Shown piece after piece: positions 13,482 through 24,965 of a stretch of 64,000 nt of DNA. The translations under genes were made by a program, and so were the position numbers. The notes beneath the pieces were generated by a model. It ran no database searches and had not been told where the DNA came from. It saw only the letters and a program-made list of their open reading frames with translations. Position 1 is the first letter of the stretch, and every line of letters begins with the position of its first letter. The DNA is from Cristatella mucedo (lineage: Eukaryota; Bryozoa; Phylactolaemata; Cristatellidae): the NCBI GenBank assembly GCA_009760855.2, contig WPIO01000037.1, forward strand, positions 722,001 through 786,000, given 5' to 3'.

Positions 13482-13712
13482 CTGAAGCAGTGGGTAGCCG
13501 CTGCTGTTGTGCACAGTCAGCAGTCGCGTGTCTTTGTCGAACACAAAACCCGGCTGACTGCGATAGATGTTTCGATTTGGCCCAAACAGGAGAACCGACG
13601 TGGTGACAAGAGCAACGAGGATGCAGAAAAGACTGGCCACTGCCACCTGCATCGACGTCACCCGGCAGCGCTTCCTCTTCGACTCAGACATCAGCTCCTG
13701 CAGCGGTTTCAT
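13482..13712 (-). CDS. MYORG-like protein, membrane-anchor exon
   Basis: The exon encodes 77 residues beginning MKPLQELMSESKRKRCR. An in-frame TAG lies four codons before the ATG, so this is the start unless the exon is spliced to an upstream one. Residues 1-18 are basic and would face the cytoplasm. About 23-45 (VAVASLFCILVALVTTSVLLF) form one hydrophobic segment, the expected type II signal anchor, followed by a luminal stem with an NSS sequon. The donor CAG|GTAGGT leaves phase 0 and joins exactly to the phase-0 acceptor at 11171. An alternative acceptor, 'cttgctcgctag' just upstream, would permit fusion to 19360-20371 in the same phase. Confidence 0.75.
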
Positions 13713-14045
13713 GGCAGCGTTCTAGCGAGCAAGTGCATGTGCATGGCAAGCGCCCAGCTCCAATGAGTCGGCATTACCGCCGATGCCCCCCCCCCCGTCT
13801 GGCACCAATCAATGCAGGGCGAGGACAAGCCCTCTCGTGGGGGGTGGCAGCGCAACTCGGTGCCAGCACCACGTCTACGCCTAAGCATGCAAGAACAGCT
13901 CTAGACGATGATGTGGCAAAGTGTACGGTCTCCCAGTCAGCACGGACAGCCACAATCACTATCCCCAAGCACGGCTATGTGCACTGCAACCGGCGATGGC
14001 CATTTCATTTACTCTATATACATGTACACTTAATCTCGAAGGCGC

Positions 14046-14058
14046 GCACACACACCCG

Positions 14059-14099
<41 letters not shown>

Positions 14100-14218
14100 A
14101 CACACGCACACGTGCGCACGCACACGCGCGCACACACACAAACACACGCACAAACACGCGCGCACACACGCAAACACACGATCTACACACACACACAGGT
14201 GTGCGTGTGTGTAGATCG
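14046..14218. repeat. (CA)n tract ending in a palindrome
   Basis: A CA/CG-rich microsatellite about 150 bp long. Its right edge (14179-14218) folds back on itself: CGATCTACACAC on the left is mirrored by GTGTGTAGATCG on the right, giving a nearly perfect 40-bp inverted repeat. Confidence 0.85.
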
Positions 14219-14524
14219 AATGCCTGTAAATACGGCAGAAGAGTTTGGGAATCTATGGTCACCCCTATGTGCGGTGTCGGTATGGGTTTCCTCCAACACT
14301 AAAGCTCGGTAAATCACGATCAGTCGTTTGCGTTAGAAGGACTTCCCTAAAGCTGATCAAAAATGTCCAGCTAAACCTGTACGATCTGACGCATGCACAG
14401 CTTTGCATTCTTCATAATGCTACCTTGAACAGCAGCAACTCGGTGATGCAAGTGGGAGCTGCCTCAACGAATAGCAATGTCTAGGCGCATGCAAGCAGGC
14501 AAGCTGCTGAGTCCCGGCCTACCC

Positions 14525-14690
14525 CTGGGCCGTAGCCCAGGTGGGTGAAGTGCTCATAGTTAACAACTCAGGTCGTGGGCTTGAGTCCTTCAGTAGGCAA
14601 TCTTCTATTGCCAATTGCAAGTGACACGATAGCTAGTATGGTTCTGGTGCTGCTACATAAATAAGGCTGTTGAATAAGCCGACCTTCAAG
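14525..14690 (+). repeat. tRNA-derived SINE (SINE-B)
   Basis: The copy has a box A-like 'tagcccaggtgggtgaag', a box B-like 'gtgggcttgagtccttc', then 'aggcaatctt' and a 3' part with 'ctgctacataaataaggctgt'. The best copy is at 27.94-28.11 kb. A partial relative of the 3' part lies at 14975-15045. Confidence 0.7.
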
Positions 14691-14718
14691 TGATTGCATT
14701 TGCTCTACCCCCCCCCTC

Positions 14719-14755
<37 letters not shown>

Positions 14756-16079
14756 CCATCTCGATGTCTCTTTGTCCAGCAGTCTCTCTGTGCTTATCTC
14801 TACCCCCACCCTCTCTCGCTCACACATGCACTGACTTACGGCATGAGGATGCTAACGAAAAATAAATCTGTGCGCTTGCAAATGGATGAGCCTCGCATCA
14901 CATTCAGAGTAGTTAAGTAATCACATAACTCTGCTCTATCAGCTGCAGCTGGCAATCCTCAAGTGAATCCAGGGTGAAACCGGTGGTGATAGCCGTGCAG
15001 GCTCTTCTGCTACTACATAAATGAGGATGTTAGAAAAAAGCCAGCTTACTTCAGTACCAAGCTGCATGGGTTGCCATGCAGCCAACTGGAGTCGACTAAA
15101 AATGGAGACTGCAAACCACATTTCGAAGTTAGCCAGGCAAATGCACCACACCCGCAGTAGGACGAGCGAGGCTGTGAGCATTTGCACTTTCAACATATCG
15201 CTGCACACCCTGGAACAGAGGGTTCTCTGAGCCGCCTCAGATAAACGTAGGCTGCAGCTAAAAGATCATGGGCACATCGGGGCAGGCCAGTATCCTGCTG
15301 CAGCACCAGGCTGTTCCAGAGAAGCAAGCGGATGTCACATCGGATGTCATAGAGTGACAATTTCGTCGAGCCAATGCAATGGCATTACACCAGGCCATGC
15401 CAAGCCGAGGGCGGCGAGCACGATCTCTCAGCGATCGAGCATGAGAACAAGAGTGGGCCCACATGGAAACGACCCACAGCCGAGGAGAGCAGCCATGACC
15501 CTGCTGCTGCTGCTGCCAGTGCAGGCCGCAGCCGAGCATGGGCCGATCTTTAAGAGCGAGAAGAGTCGACAAACGCTAGCTCGTGGACCAATTTGCATCG
15601 ACCGCTGCCAGGGAGGCAGCGGTCGCAGCACTGGCCCACGACCAGCAGCTGCTGCTTCAGCCGCAGCTCACTTGCCTCGGCTGGCTGCTCATCCCAGGCG
15701 ACGGCGCTGCCGCTAGCTACGCCAACGACAGCAGCCGTGACATCCTGTTGACCACTGCTCACACACGAGTCTCGGCACAGCGGATCGTCTTCGGCTACTT
15801 TCTCAGAATCCTCGCTCTCTTCTTCGATGCACTCCATGCCATGCATGCAGTCCGGGCGTTCATTGAGCACTATCGCGACGATCCGGGCAGCTGCACGGCC
15901 ATTCGGCAACACCACCGGGGCAACAGTAGACAGCCGAGGTGAGCAGGTCAGTCTGCCACTGATCGATATCTCAGCCGAGCAGCAAAACAAAGGACCTTTG
16001 TGCAACCAAAGCCCAGCCTCCGGCTGCTGCAACCGGTGTCCCTTGGTTGTTCCGGGGCTGCACGGCAGCGATGCTTCCA

Positions 16080-16860
16080 ATATGGGCGATGTAAAAAGCA
16101 GAACCAGCTCTGCTTTGATGCCCTGCTGCACGGGTGCTAGGCAAACGCTGTGCTGGTGCCATTCACTGCTTGCTGGCATACCGTGCATGTGTGCAATCAG
16201 ACGATTGCAGCTGGTGCAAAACTCCGCCGCTAGGCTTGTCGGCTTGTAGGCTCTGTCGTGAGCATCGTCACAGTTGCCACATCGCACCACTTCTCTCGCC
16301 GACCTGCACTGGCTCCCAGTCAAGCAATGCATAGACTTCAAGGTTTTATCGCTCGCTTTTAGGTCACTTCGTTCTTTGGGTCCAGCCTATCTCTCAGATC
16401 TACTCCCTCACCAGGCCAAGCATCGTACCACCCGCTTTTCGGAATCCAACAGCTTACCAATACCTCGTACAAACCTCAAATCCTTTGGAGACCGTGCATT
16501 TAGTTCGTATGCTCTCAAAGCCTGGAACTCCCTCCCGACCTGCGTCAGAACATCCCCTGACTTGACCACATTTAAAAAGAACTTAACACCTATTTAGGAC
16601 AGCATTTAGTGGGTCCCTTTGATTCGTCATTGATGTGCTTATGAGTGCTGACACTGTGCAGGCTGTCACTAACCGAATTTGCATGCTGACCCTGTGCATG
16701 TCACCCCTAACCATGTTATTCATGTTGTTTATCAAGCATGATATTACTCATCATTCAATCTCGTTCCCCTTTGCAGCAGATGTAAAGCACCTAGAAAGAG
16801 ATTGAGTTCTCTCAGAGCGCTTCATCAAGTGCATTATTATTATCAACCCTGTGGACACGG
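16080..16860 (+). repeat. LINE-B 3' part (RT C-terminus plus tail)
   Basis: The plus-strand frames read 'QLVQNSAARLVGL', 'LHWLPVKQCIDFKVLSLAF', 'GPAYLSDLL', 'GDRAFSSYALKAWNSLP' and 'TFKKNL'. This is the standard C-terminal signature of L2-clade non-LTR retrotransposon proteins. After the stop near 16597 comes about 230 bp with 'gctgaccctgtgcatgtcac' and the hairpin-forming 3' tail 'gcacctagaaagagattgag', then ATT repeats. The 5' two thirds of the element is missing. Confidence 0.85.
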
Positions 16861-17497
16861 CCTGCAAGTCGGCAGACGTCCATCGATTATATAGCTCGGG
16901 CCCGTAGCCAAGGATGCTGATAAGCAGTGTCGCCTTCCAGAGACAGGGCAGGAGACAGGACAGGACAGCCTCGGCAAATCTCTGACTTGGGCTCACAGTG
17001 CCCTCTGGAGACGCTCTACGAAATGGTGACGTCCAGCTGGCTCATCAGCTGGAAGCCACTAGTATGGCCGAGAGCTATCGTGGCCAAGCCACCAATCGGT
17101 CATCTAGCAGGAATCTACTGTCCACAGCCATTGCGACTGGCAGCAGAGATCGATCAGCAGAGGTCGAGCAGCAGAGGTCGAGTGAGGGAGCTCATGTAGA
17201 AGTCAGCAATGCAGCTGTTATTGGGAAGCACTACCTCCGCCTCCCACTCACTGGAATGATTTTCCCCGGGGTCTACTATTTTAACTACTGCAGCCAAACT
17301 ATTTGTGGATGACTTCTCTTAAACGTTTTTGCCCATCATCCAGCTGGCCCCTCCAGATGCTACAAAACACTGGGCATTAGAAGTCGACTGAGGCAGGCAT
17401 ATACATGGCCGAATGCCATTTCCGGCGAAAAGTGCTACGAAAATGTCCACTGTGCCATTGATCATTGTACAAACGGTACGCCCACCGTCACTTGCAC

Positions 17498-17517
17498 GGG
17501 GGGGGGGGGGGGGGGGG
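17498..17517. repeat. 20-bp poly(G) run
   Basis: Uninterrupted G homopolymer. Shorter pure G or C runs recur near 2937, 21661, 25059, 26371, 34332, 49805 and 51243. Confidence 0.95.
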
Positions 17518-17879
17518 ACGGATCGACAACATTAGCCCACGGAGAATCGTGCACAAACGCAGACAGACTTCGGAAGCACAGCATGGCACACATCCATCCT
17601 TGCATGCACTTGCATAAGCGTCAATCATACCTAAAAATTAATCTCACATTCACGAAACCTCGTGCTGAGAGTGAACACACGGTACAATGCAAGTTTTTGA
17701 TCGGGCTATTCCACCTCTAGGGCCCATCGAACCCTGGTTCAAGTCACTCCACTAAGGCACTATTCTCGTCCTTGCTGCAGGTCATCACCCAGTACATTTC
17801 AGCCTGTGAGCTTATCTGCTGCTATCCATACGGCAGAGCAAATGCCTGCAATCCCATTCGCTGTTACAACCAGGTCTTT

Positions 17880-18040
17880 GGGTGCCTCCAGCGGTAAGGT
17901 ACTTGCACCTTGCTATTCAGGTCGTGGGGTCGAGTCTTGCTCTGGGCAATTTTCTGTTACCAAAGTAAGCGGGCAAAAAGCCAGGGAGTCTCTTCTGCCA
18001 CTATGCTGCATAAATGAGACTATCAAATGATCTACCTACC
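17880..18040 (+). repeat. SINE-B copy
   Basis: Contains 'ggtcgtggggtcgagtcttg' (box B region), 'gggcaattttctgttacc' and 'ctgcataaatgagactatc', collinear with the 14.5-kb and 28.0-kb copies. Diverged. Confidence 0.6.
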
Positions 18041-18179
18041 CCAATCAACAGCAGGCGCAAAGAGTCAACCAGCCAAGGGAGATGCATTGGAAAAAGCGGC
18101 TGTAAGTTTGAGGAATGTGAAAATAGGAGCCGATAAACGGCAAGCTACAGTGCTCTTATGACGAATGGTGCATGCAAGT

Positions 18180-18325
18180 CCACTGACATTAGCCCAGGGT
18201 GAAAGGCATCGGGTTTGTGCCTGTGATTCATCACGCTTCCTTTGCTGCAAAAGTAAAGTGCCTAGAGAGAGATTACGTTCTCTGAGGGCTTGATACGAAT
18301 GCATTATCGTTTATTATGATTATAA
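18180..18325 (+). repeat. LINE-B/SINE tail fragment
   Basis: Contains 'gcaaaagtaaagtgcctaga' and 'gagattacgttctctgaggg' followed by an A/T-rich end, which is the shared hairpin tail of this window's retroelements. Confidence 0.55.
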
Positions 18326-19359
18326 AGCCACTTCTATTCTCCTCTGCACAGAGCTCGGTCAGCTGCCATTGTCATCTCCACTCGCAGCAGTGGTGGGGCA
18401 GAGGCAGCACCAAGCTGGCAAGTTTCTCATATGCCTTGCTCTCCCGGATGCATCCGGCCGTCCAGGCGGACAGGCTGGCATGGCAGCAGCAACTGACGTG
18501 GGGCCAATCGCTTGCTTGCTGGCAGAGGAGCTACAGAAGCAGCTTCAGAGCAACTGCCATTCACCGAATGGAAAGCAACTGACGACGACCATCTGCCACA
18601 GGCAGGTGCTGTGGGTCAATGAAAAGCATGGAGGTCAGCTAGTGTGGACCAGCAATCTGCCTGTTCATCCAGAGCCATTCAGATGCTTATCTGGTCTTCA
18701 TCTTTGTATGTCCTCATCCAACATCGAGGCCTCACGCACGCACGCACACACACTCAAACGAACACAAACGGGGCAAGAGTCTAGAAAGTCCTCGTCGAAC
18801 ACTTTGTGACAACTTCGACAGCATGAGAGTTAGCATGCAGGAGCAGGCATTCACGAGAGGGTGCTTCCTCGGGCGCAAGCAGCCAGGCAGGCAGCAAAGC
18901 AGCGCCTTCTCCGGTCCTTAGTTTTGGCACCTAAGAAAACGAACTAATGAGGCTTCCCTGAGCTTCATGGTCGGAAGAGGGCAGGTGAAAGCTGCACAGC
19001 AGGTCCGTATCAAATGAATTCAGCACGACAACGATCGACTTCTGCCTGCTTCTTGCCTAGGAAGTTGCTGCTCCTGGCTTCGCAGGAGATGCAACCGGCC
19101 ACATGAGCAGTCGATGCATCCAACTGCAGGTGCTGCTCAGTGGCTGAGACCGGAAGCACTGGACGTGTAACAACTGGAGATGACCGATCGAGCAGAGCAC
19201 ACGATCAGCCACGCTCACCCAAGGCCAGGCAAAACAAAGCGATGCCGATGAAAAAAGTGTGTCGACCGTCAGCCGCATCCCACCTAGTGGCGATCGAGCT
19301 GCCACAAAACCCCGGAGAAGAGCTGGTGGACCAGTGCATGCCGAGCAAGACCAACCGAC

Positions 19360-20371
19360 CTGATAGGACGTCTGAGTGCCATCGAGCAGATCTTTTTCCT
19401 TCTGGCGCGAGGCGAACAGGCGCGCGAGCATGGCCAGGTTCTTGCGTCGCTGGTCGCGTAGCAGAAGTGTGAGCGACAGCGTCGATATGTTGCGAGGCCC
19501 CGGTGCAGCAGCAGCACCGAGCAACGTCGGGTAGTTCCATTGTCCGGCGGCCGGCAGCGAGTGGTGGTACGATGCGGCCGTCGGCACGGTCAGGCGGTCC
19601 ATCTTTGCGCCGCCATTCAGCTGCTCTGCATCGGGAGTCGAGCCCGGCTTCTCCCTCAACTTCCGGTAGTGTATGCGATGCTGCACACCTGCGCTGATGG
19701 TGGCCTGCTCGTCTGCCAAGCTGGGCGTCGACTCGTCCGCAACAGCAGCAGCAGCAGCATCAGCATCAGCAGTCGTGGCAGCAGCACTGCTGCCACGACT
19801 GCTATTTCCCTTCGGCTTTGGACTGCCGCTGCTCGAACTCTGGCCGTCGCTTGCGTTGCTGCTGCTGCCGCCAACAACGGCCGGGATGGGCAGCACCAGC
19901 TCGGACAGGGCAACCGAGGTCGGATGGTCGGTGGAGGCAGCCAAAGCAGCAGCAGAGAGCTGCCCGCAGGCAATCGATGCTGCTGCACTGGCTGGCAGGC
20001 CACCAGAGCCGCCCTCGCCCCCAATCGTTTCCGGTACGAGGGAAACGTCGGTCTTAGCGTGCCCGTTGATGCCGTTGCTCGTCACTTGCGTCGTAGCCGC
20101 CAGCGGCGGCGCCTCGGCCGGAAAAGCAGCCCCGCTGCTGCCTCTGCCGGTCGACGACGGGAGCAGATGTGGCGGGGGCAGCGCGGTGGTCGTGCGGCTT
20201 TCGTCGACGGCCACCACCGAGAATTGCCTGGGCCTACCGAGCGTAGGTCTTGCATCGCCGTCGCTGGCCGCTCGCGTTCTCTTCGTCTCCTCTGCAATCA
20301 GCTGGCCGTAGGGCGCTGCTGGCACTGCCGGCAGCCCGCCACCCTCGCTGCCGTTCACGAAGGTCGGCATT
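19360..20371 (-). CDS. candidate coding exon, low-complexity cytoplasmic-type protein
   Basis: On the minus strand an acceptor 'catcttctttgcag' is followed at once by an ATG at 20370 (MPTFVNGSEGG). The frame stays open for about 337 codons to a possible donor CAG|GTCGGT at 19360. It is rich in Ser, Ala, Gly and Pro with no hydrophobic segment. It becomes more ordered and basic near the end ('LLRDQRRKNLAMLARLFAS', then 'EKDLLDGTQTSYQ'). I do not recognise a family. The exon ends in phase 0 and could be spliced to the MYORG-like anchor exon 5.6 kb downstream, supplying a long cytoplasmic tail. Equally it could belong to an unrelated gene. The donor is weak; reading past it gives cysteine-rich noise. 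Confidence 0.5.
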
Positions 20372-22250
20372 CTGCAAAGAAGATGAGGACAAACGCATGA
20401 GATGGACCGACGGACGGCGTGAGGCCGCGAATTGCAGCTGACTGCACGGCATGCCACTAGCCTCCACGGCCGCTTGTTACTAGCGGCAATGGTGCATGCA
20501 ATGGCAGGGAAACAGCCAGCAGCTGGGTCATGGTCATGGTGAATGGAAGAAAATCACTAGCAGCTAACTGAGAGTGACTCCCAGCTGACTCGTGCAGGCA
20601 TTGGAGGCATGACCATACTGTCACAGGCACGATGGAATTGAGGAGATCTACAGCTTTGCTAGAGTGTCCCAAGTTCTTATCTCCCGGACCGGAGTGAATG
20701 TAAGCAAATGGGTGCATTAGGAGGGGGGGCCACTCTTTCCTAACAATGGCTAACTAGCACATCTTGGCCAAGACAGCAACATAACCATTTCGGTGCATAC
20801 ACTGGCAGCAGGTGCAGTAGGCAGCAAAACAATGGAAAGGTACCGATGGGCTGCAGAGCTAGATCAAGCAGCAGTGATGTGCCATTCGCTGCCCACAATC
20901 GTAATTACCCAAAAGCATGGAGATTTAATCTTTATAAGCTTAATCGTCGGTAGATTTATGAAACCTTTTACGGTTAGTATCCGAGGATCAGTGCCAGCTC
21001 CTTGGCTCTAGGGAGGAAGCTAACAAATCAGATAAGTGATTCTACTTCACTTGAACAGCAGAAAATGGCTTATAAAGGCAGCAGCAACTTGTCTGGGCAA
21101 GGAGCCGATTTTTATGGGGCTAGGCCTACTGGTCTGGATGAGTAGCCTATGGCGGCAGCCTCGAGTAAGTAGCCTCGAGTAAGTACATTCGGTAGTCTGA
21201 CAATCTAAACGTCCGGTTTGGGTGGCTAGGGGATAAGAGCATGAACCTGTCAATTGCTTCCGTACGTAAGTATGAGTGAATGAAAATGTAGGAATAAAAA
21301 AGATCGGAGTTTGATTCAAATGACAAGTTTCTGGAGGCCACGTTTTCTACCACAGAATAAGCAACCGAGTCGAATTTGTTCATTTGCCATGGTAATCAAA
21401 GTTCTCAGCTCTTTGTTAGGTGATCCAAGACGGGTGTGTAATGGTTATTTGGCATTTATTGGCTAGTGAACGCTTAATGGAAACACACTAAGCATTCTTT
21501 GAAAGCAGCCGAGGCCACCAACAGATAAAAATTGGTCTACCCAAAAACGTTGACGAAAGACTCCTACCATTGCTGCAAGTACCCAAGTTTGCCCGTTTGT
21601 GCCTTTAATTATTCCAAAATTGACTACACTTGCATGTGCGGAAGAGGGAGGTATGTCACTGGGGGGGGGGGGTTGAACTTTAGAAGGCGGAAAGGCAAGA
21701 GTTGCTCTAACTCATCAATTATTAAAAAAAAACTATTTAGGAAAGAAAGAAGAACCCGAATCCTTGATTGTTGAAGCCAATCACAAGTGAGCTGAAAGGC
21801 CAGCCAGGCCCTTTCAGGACAGGTACGAGCACGAACCCACAAAGAACGAGCTACAAACACCTTAATGCAGGTCCTTTTTTTCACCAAAAAGACATGAAGC
21901 ACGGTCATTTCCGGTTCTGACCCCCTCACGGAGGTGCAGAGCTGAGCACAGACCGATACTCTTCGTAAAGTATCTCAGTTTTGAAACATGAATAAGTAAG
22001 AAATCTGGCAGTGATTTCTGCACCTTTGGGTTACTACGAAACCTACATGAAGCAAACCAAATGTTAATCAGAAACTGGAAAGCCTAACTTGCTAAAGTGG
22101 CTCTACCTGCATATCTCCTAGAGCCTGCACTAAGAATTGGATTGGGGTTTCATCTTTAAAAACTACTTGTCATTAGATTAGCACATCAGCTCTACAGTCA
22201 AGTCAGCCAAGTTTCACCTAAACAACACCGAAAAAAATCTGCTTGCTTGG
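20372..22250. other. no recognisable gene
   Basis: Upstream flank or intron of the candidate exon at 19360-20371. Only short unsupported ORFs and a poly(G) run near 21661 are seen. Confidence 0.4.
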
Positions 22251-22905
22251 ATAAGGATACCTACCATGGCTAAGCTGTCGATGCACTCCCGACATCTCGA
22301 CTAGAATTGTGTAACTCACTATTCCAGGTCTTCCTGCATGTGCAATAACACACAGTTGTTGCAAAACTCATCAACTAGGCTTATCTGTCGTAAACGTCGC
22401 AACTACGATATTAAATCACTGCTTACCAGTATTCAATGGCTGCCTACAAAGCAGCGTATCAACTTCAAAATCATGTCAATTTGCCTTTAGGTCCCTCTAT
22501 TCTCTTGCTACGGTCTACCTATCTGCATTTGTTTCACGTCAGGCCTCCAGTCGTGCCACGTGCTCTTCTGGCTCTAGTCGATTAATTAAAGTACTAGCTC
22601 ATTTCAAATCCCTCGAAAACTGCGCTTTCAGTTACTTCCCTCCCAAAGCTTGGAACTCACTTACGACAGGTATCCCGCCATTTCCTGATTTGATGACATT
22701 CGAAAAGAAGCTGAAAGCCTACCCGTTCCATAACAGCCTCTGCTCTGTTATGTCAAGCTTCAAGTTGTGTGACGCGCATCGGTAGTGAGTTCCTTTGAGC
22801 TTTGGGAGCATACCAACTAGAGGCACAAACTTATGCATGCAGACACTGTGCATGTAACCACTAACAACTCTGTTAATGTTGACACTGTGCATATTACCAC
22901 GAACC
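22250..22905 (+). repeat. LINE-B remnant (RT C-terminus and tail)
   Basis: Contains the equivalents of 'QLLQNSSTRLICRKRR' and 'IQWLPTKQRINFKIMSI', then a frameshifted 'YFPPKAWNSL' block near 22640-22670. The family's 'catgcagacactgtgcatg' tail module closes it. It lies tail to tail with a minus-strand copy 25 bp away. Confidence 0.75.
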
Positions 22906-22924
22906 GAGAATGAAGAAACCTAAA

Positions 22925-23400
22925 GTATGAGACGGAACCTTGAAGTCGATACATTTCTAGATTGGGAGCCATAGCAGGTTAGCCAGAAGCTGTGTTAAAT
23001 GGCTACTGTGCTGCTCACAACAGACAAGCCTGGCTGCCGAGTTAAGAACAGACTTAAGCGCCTAACTGCACAGGCCTAAAAACCTGCAAGAAATAACTTA
23101 CAAAAGTCGAGACAGGATGTTAGAAAAACCGACCACACGGACCAACTTGAATATGCATCGAAGCAGGCAGGAATTTTAGCAATGTTAAGTAGGTGAAAGT
23201 ATGCAGACTTGCCTGTGGAATGATGGGGTCATCTAGGGGAGGGTCACATTCAAACGAGCCACTTAAAATAAATGCCTACAGACTACAGGAGATATGCTGG
23301 CAAAGCCCATGTTAAGCTTTAAACGTTCCAATGTCTTCATCACACTAGATTTGCCCGTGGCTAGTAAGTTGGTTTAATCTGCATTCACTTGGAGAAAGTT
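22925..23400 (-). repeat. LINE-B remnant, minus strand
   Basis: Sequence such as 'gacaagcctggctgccgagt', 'gagatatgctggcaaagcc' and 'cacactagatttgcccgtgg' parallels the minus-strand copy at 33.25-33.66 kb. It covers the segment before the LHWLPV motif. Heavily mutated. Confidence 0.65.
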
Positions 23401-23929
23401 TGCAGGCATCCAAGTGAAATTGTCATAAATACATTGAGCAACGAAGTTGTGAGATTTAAACGTGCTAGAACTCAGAGAGGGATAAAAGCATATGACGTCT
23501 TTTAGAGTTCATACCCAAAGAAATCCAAGCATGTAGCAACTCTCGGTTTTGACAGCACACTTTCAAGAAGCTCGAAATCAATTTGTCGACACCTACGAAT
23601 CGCTGACAAATCAGTTAAATCAGATAAATAAATCAGATAAATCAGCAGTTCTACTAATCATTTTGCCGAGGACGGTTGCACCCTACGCCGTGTACTACAA
23701 ACACATGCTGGCATCTTTTTATGGAAGATCAATTCAATCAGCACACTGGAATAGGCACGGGTTTACGATTTATAAAATATAGCATCCTTTGATGCCGTTA
23801 TTAAGGTCACCAGTGACAATGCTTTATACAGCTCCCCACCCAGTGTATCTGTCTTTTCTCTGAGTGCTTGCTTTGCCTGTACACGATATTGAGCGACTGT
23901 TACTAACCTGGGGTCTTACAAACCAGCTA

Positions 23930-24080
23930 CGTGCTTTTGCATGCTTGTCTTAGCATGAAAATTGTGTGCTTTCTTTTGCATGTTTGCCTAAGCTTAACTA
24001 TTGGTTATTGCACCTCTTGCAGCGAGTTGTAAAGCACCTGAATAGAGATCAAGTTCTCTTAGGGTGCTACACAAAAACTT
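23930..24080 (+). repeat. retroelement 3' tail (SINE-A/LINE-B)
   Basis: Contains 'aaagcacctgaatagagatc' and 'aagttctcttagggtgctac', the shared hairpin tail. Confidence 0.55.
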
Positions 24081-24119
24081 CTTATCTGAACAAGGCAAAA
24101 TGTGACAAGAAACAGACTT

Positions 24120-24745
24120 CAAAAAGTGCTATCGTGAGATTATGGGCAACCAAATGCAACAAGCAACTTGCCGGGATGCCTGCTGGCCAATTTCACTACT
24201 TTGTTGACGGGTCATATTGGGACCACAAGAGACTTCTACACGGCACTTCGCACAATCGTAGTGTTCTTACGCTGACCCACAAGGCCCGCCACGGCTTGGC
24301 TCCTTCGTACCTAGCTGAAGTGCTGCATCAGTTTCAGCCTCTTTGCGCCCTCATGTCCTGTGTGGACAATAAATTAGCTGTTCCATTCCTCCACTTAAAG
24401 ACCGTTGGCAATAGAAGCTTTAGCTCTGCAGGTCCTAGACTGTGGAACTCACTTCCACAATTCTTATGCAACGACAACTACTCTCCTACTGCCGACTATG
24501 GCTCATCCTTCTCAGCGGTCCTGAGCTGCTACTTCCATGCTACTCACTACCTCAACTGCTCTCCTGACTCTGCAATGCTTCCCACTTTCTCTTTGTTGCG
24601 TGAGACGAAGTCTGTTGGCTACCGAATGCGTACCGAAAGCCGCTTAGGCTGTGAGTGCGCTATACAAAACTCTCCTGCATAACACCCACATGGTCTTTAT
24701 GACTTTGTGGAGTTACAGACAGGGATACATTACATTACTCTATGC
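24120..24745 (+). repeat. LINE-A 3' part (RT C-terminus), best copy
   Basis: An open frame to about 24682 contains 'LTHKARHGLAPSYLAEVLHQF', 'VDNKLAVPFLHLKTVG', 'FSSAGPRLWNSLPQF' and 'SCYFHATHYLNC'. The first and third blocks are L2/CR1-like C-terminal signatures. After the stop, 'gtggagttacagacaggg' leads to a CATTA-type tail. The same end recurs at 4.4, 12.9, 32.1, 35.45 and 48.65 kb. Confidence 0.85.
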
Positions 24746-24965
24746 ATGCTGACACTGTGCATGCTGCCACTAACCACATCTGCATGCTGACCCTGTGCAT
24801 GTCACCCCTAACCATGTTATTCTTGTTGTTTATCGAGCATGCTACCACTAACCATTCGTTCGTATTTCGTTTGCAGCAAATGCAAAGCACCTAGACAAGA
24901 GATCGAGTTCTCTGAGGGCACTTTATCGTTTTATTATTATTATTATTATTACTATTATTAAGAAC
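24746..24965 (+). repeat. LINE-B 3' tail module
   Basis: Contains 'gcatgctgacactgtgcatg', 'gaccctgtgcatgtcacccc', the hairpin tail 'gcacctagacaagagatcga' and an ATT repeat end. It is inserted directly after a LINE-A tail. Confidence 0.8.

Noticed and set aside
15763-15890. Possible minus-strand exon with an acidic patch (IEEESEDSEK)
   Set aside because: Plausible acceptor and GTGAGC donor, but its phase does not fit the neighbouring candidate exons and no family was recognised.
18316-18809. Two overlapping plus-strand ORFs of 88 and 146 residues
   Set aside because: No recognisable domain and no splice or promoter support; the 146-residue frame ends in a CACA-rich stretch.
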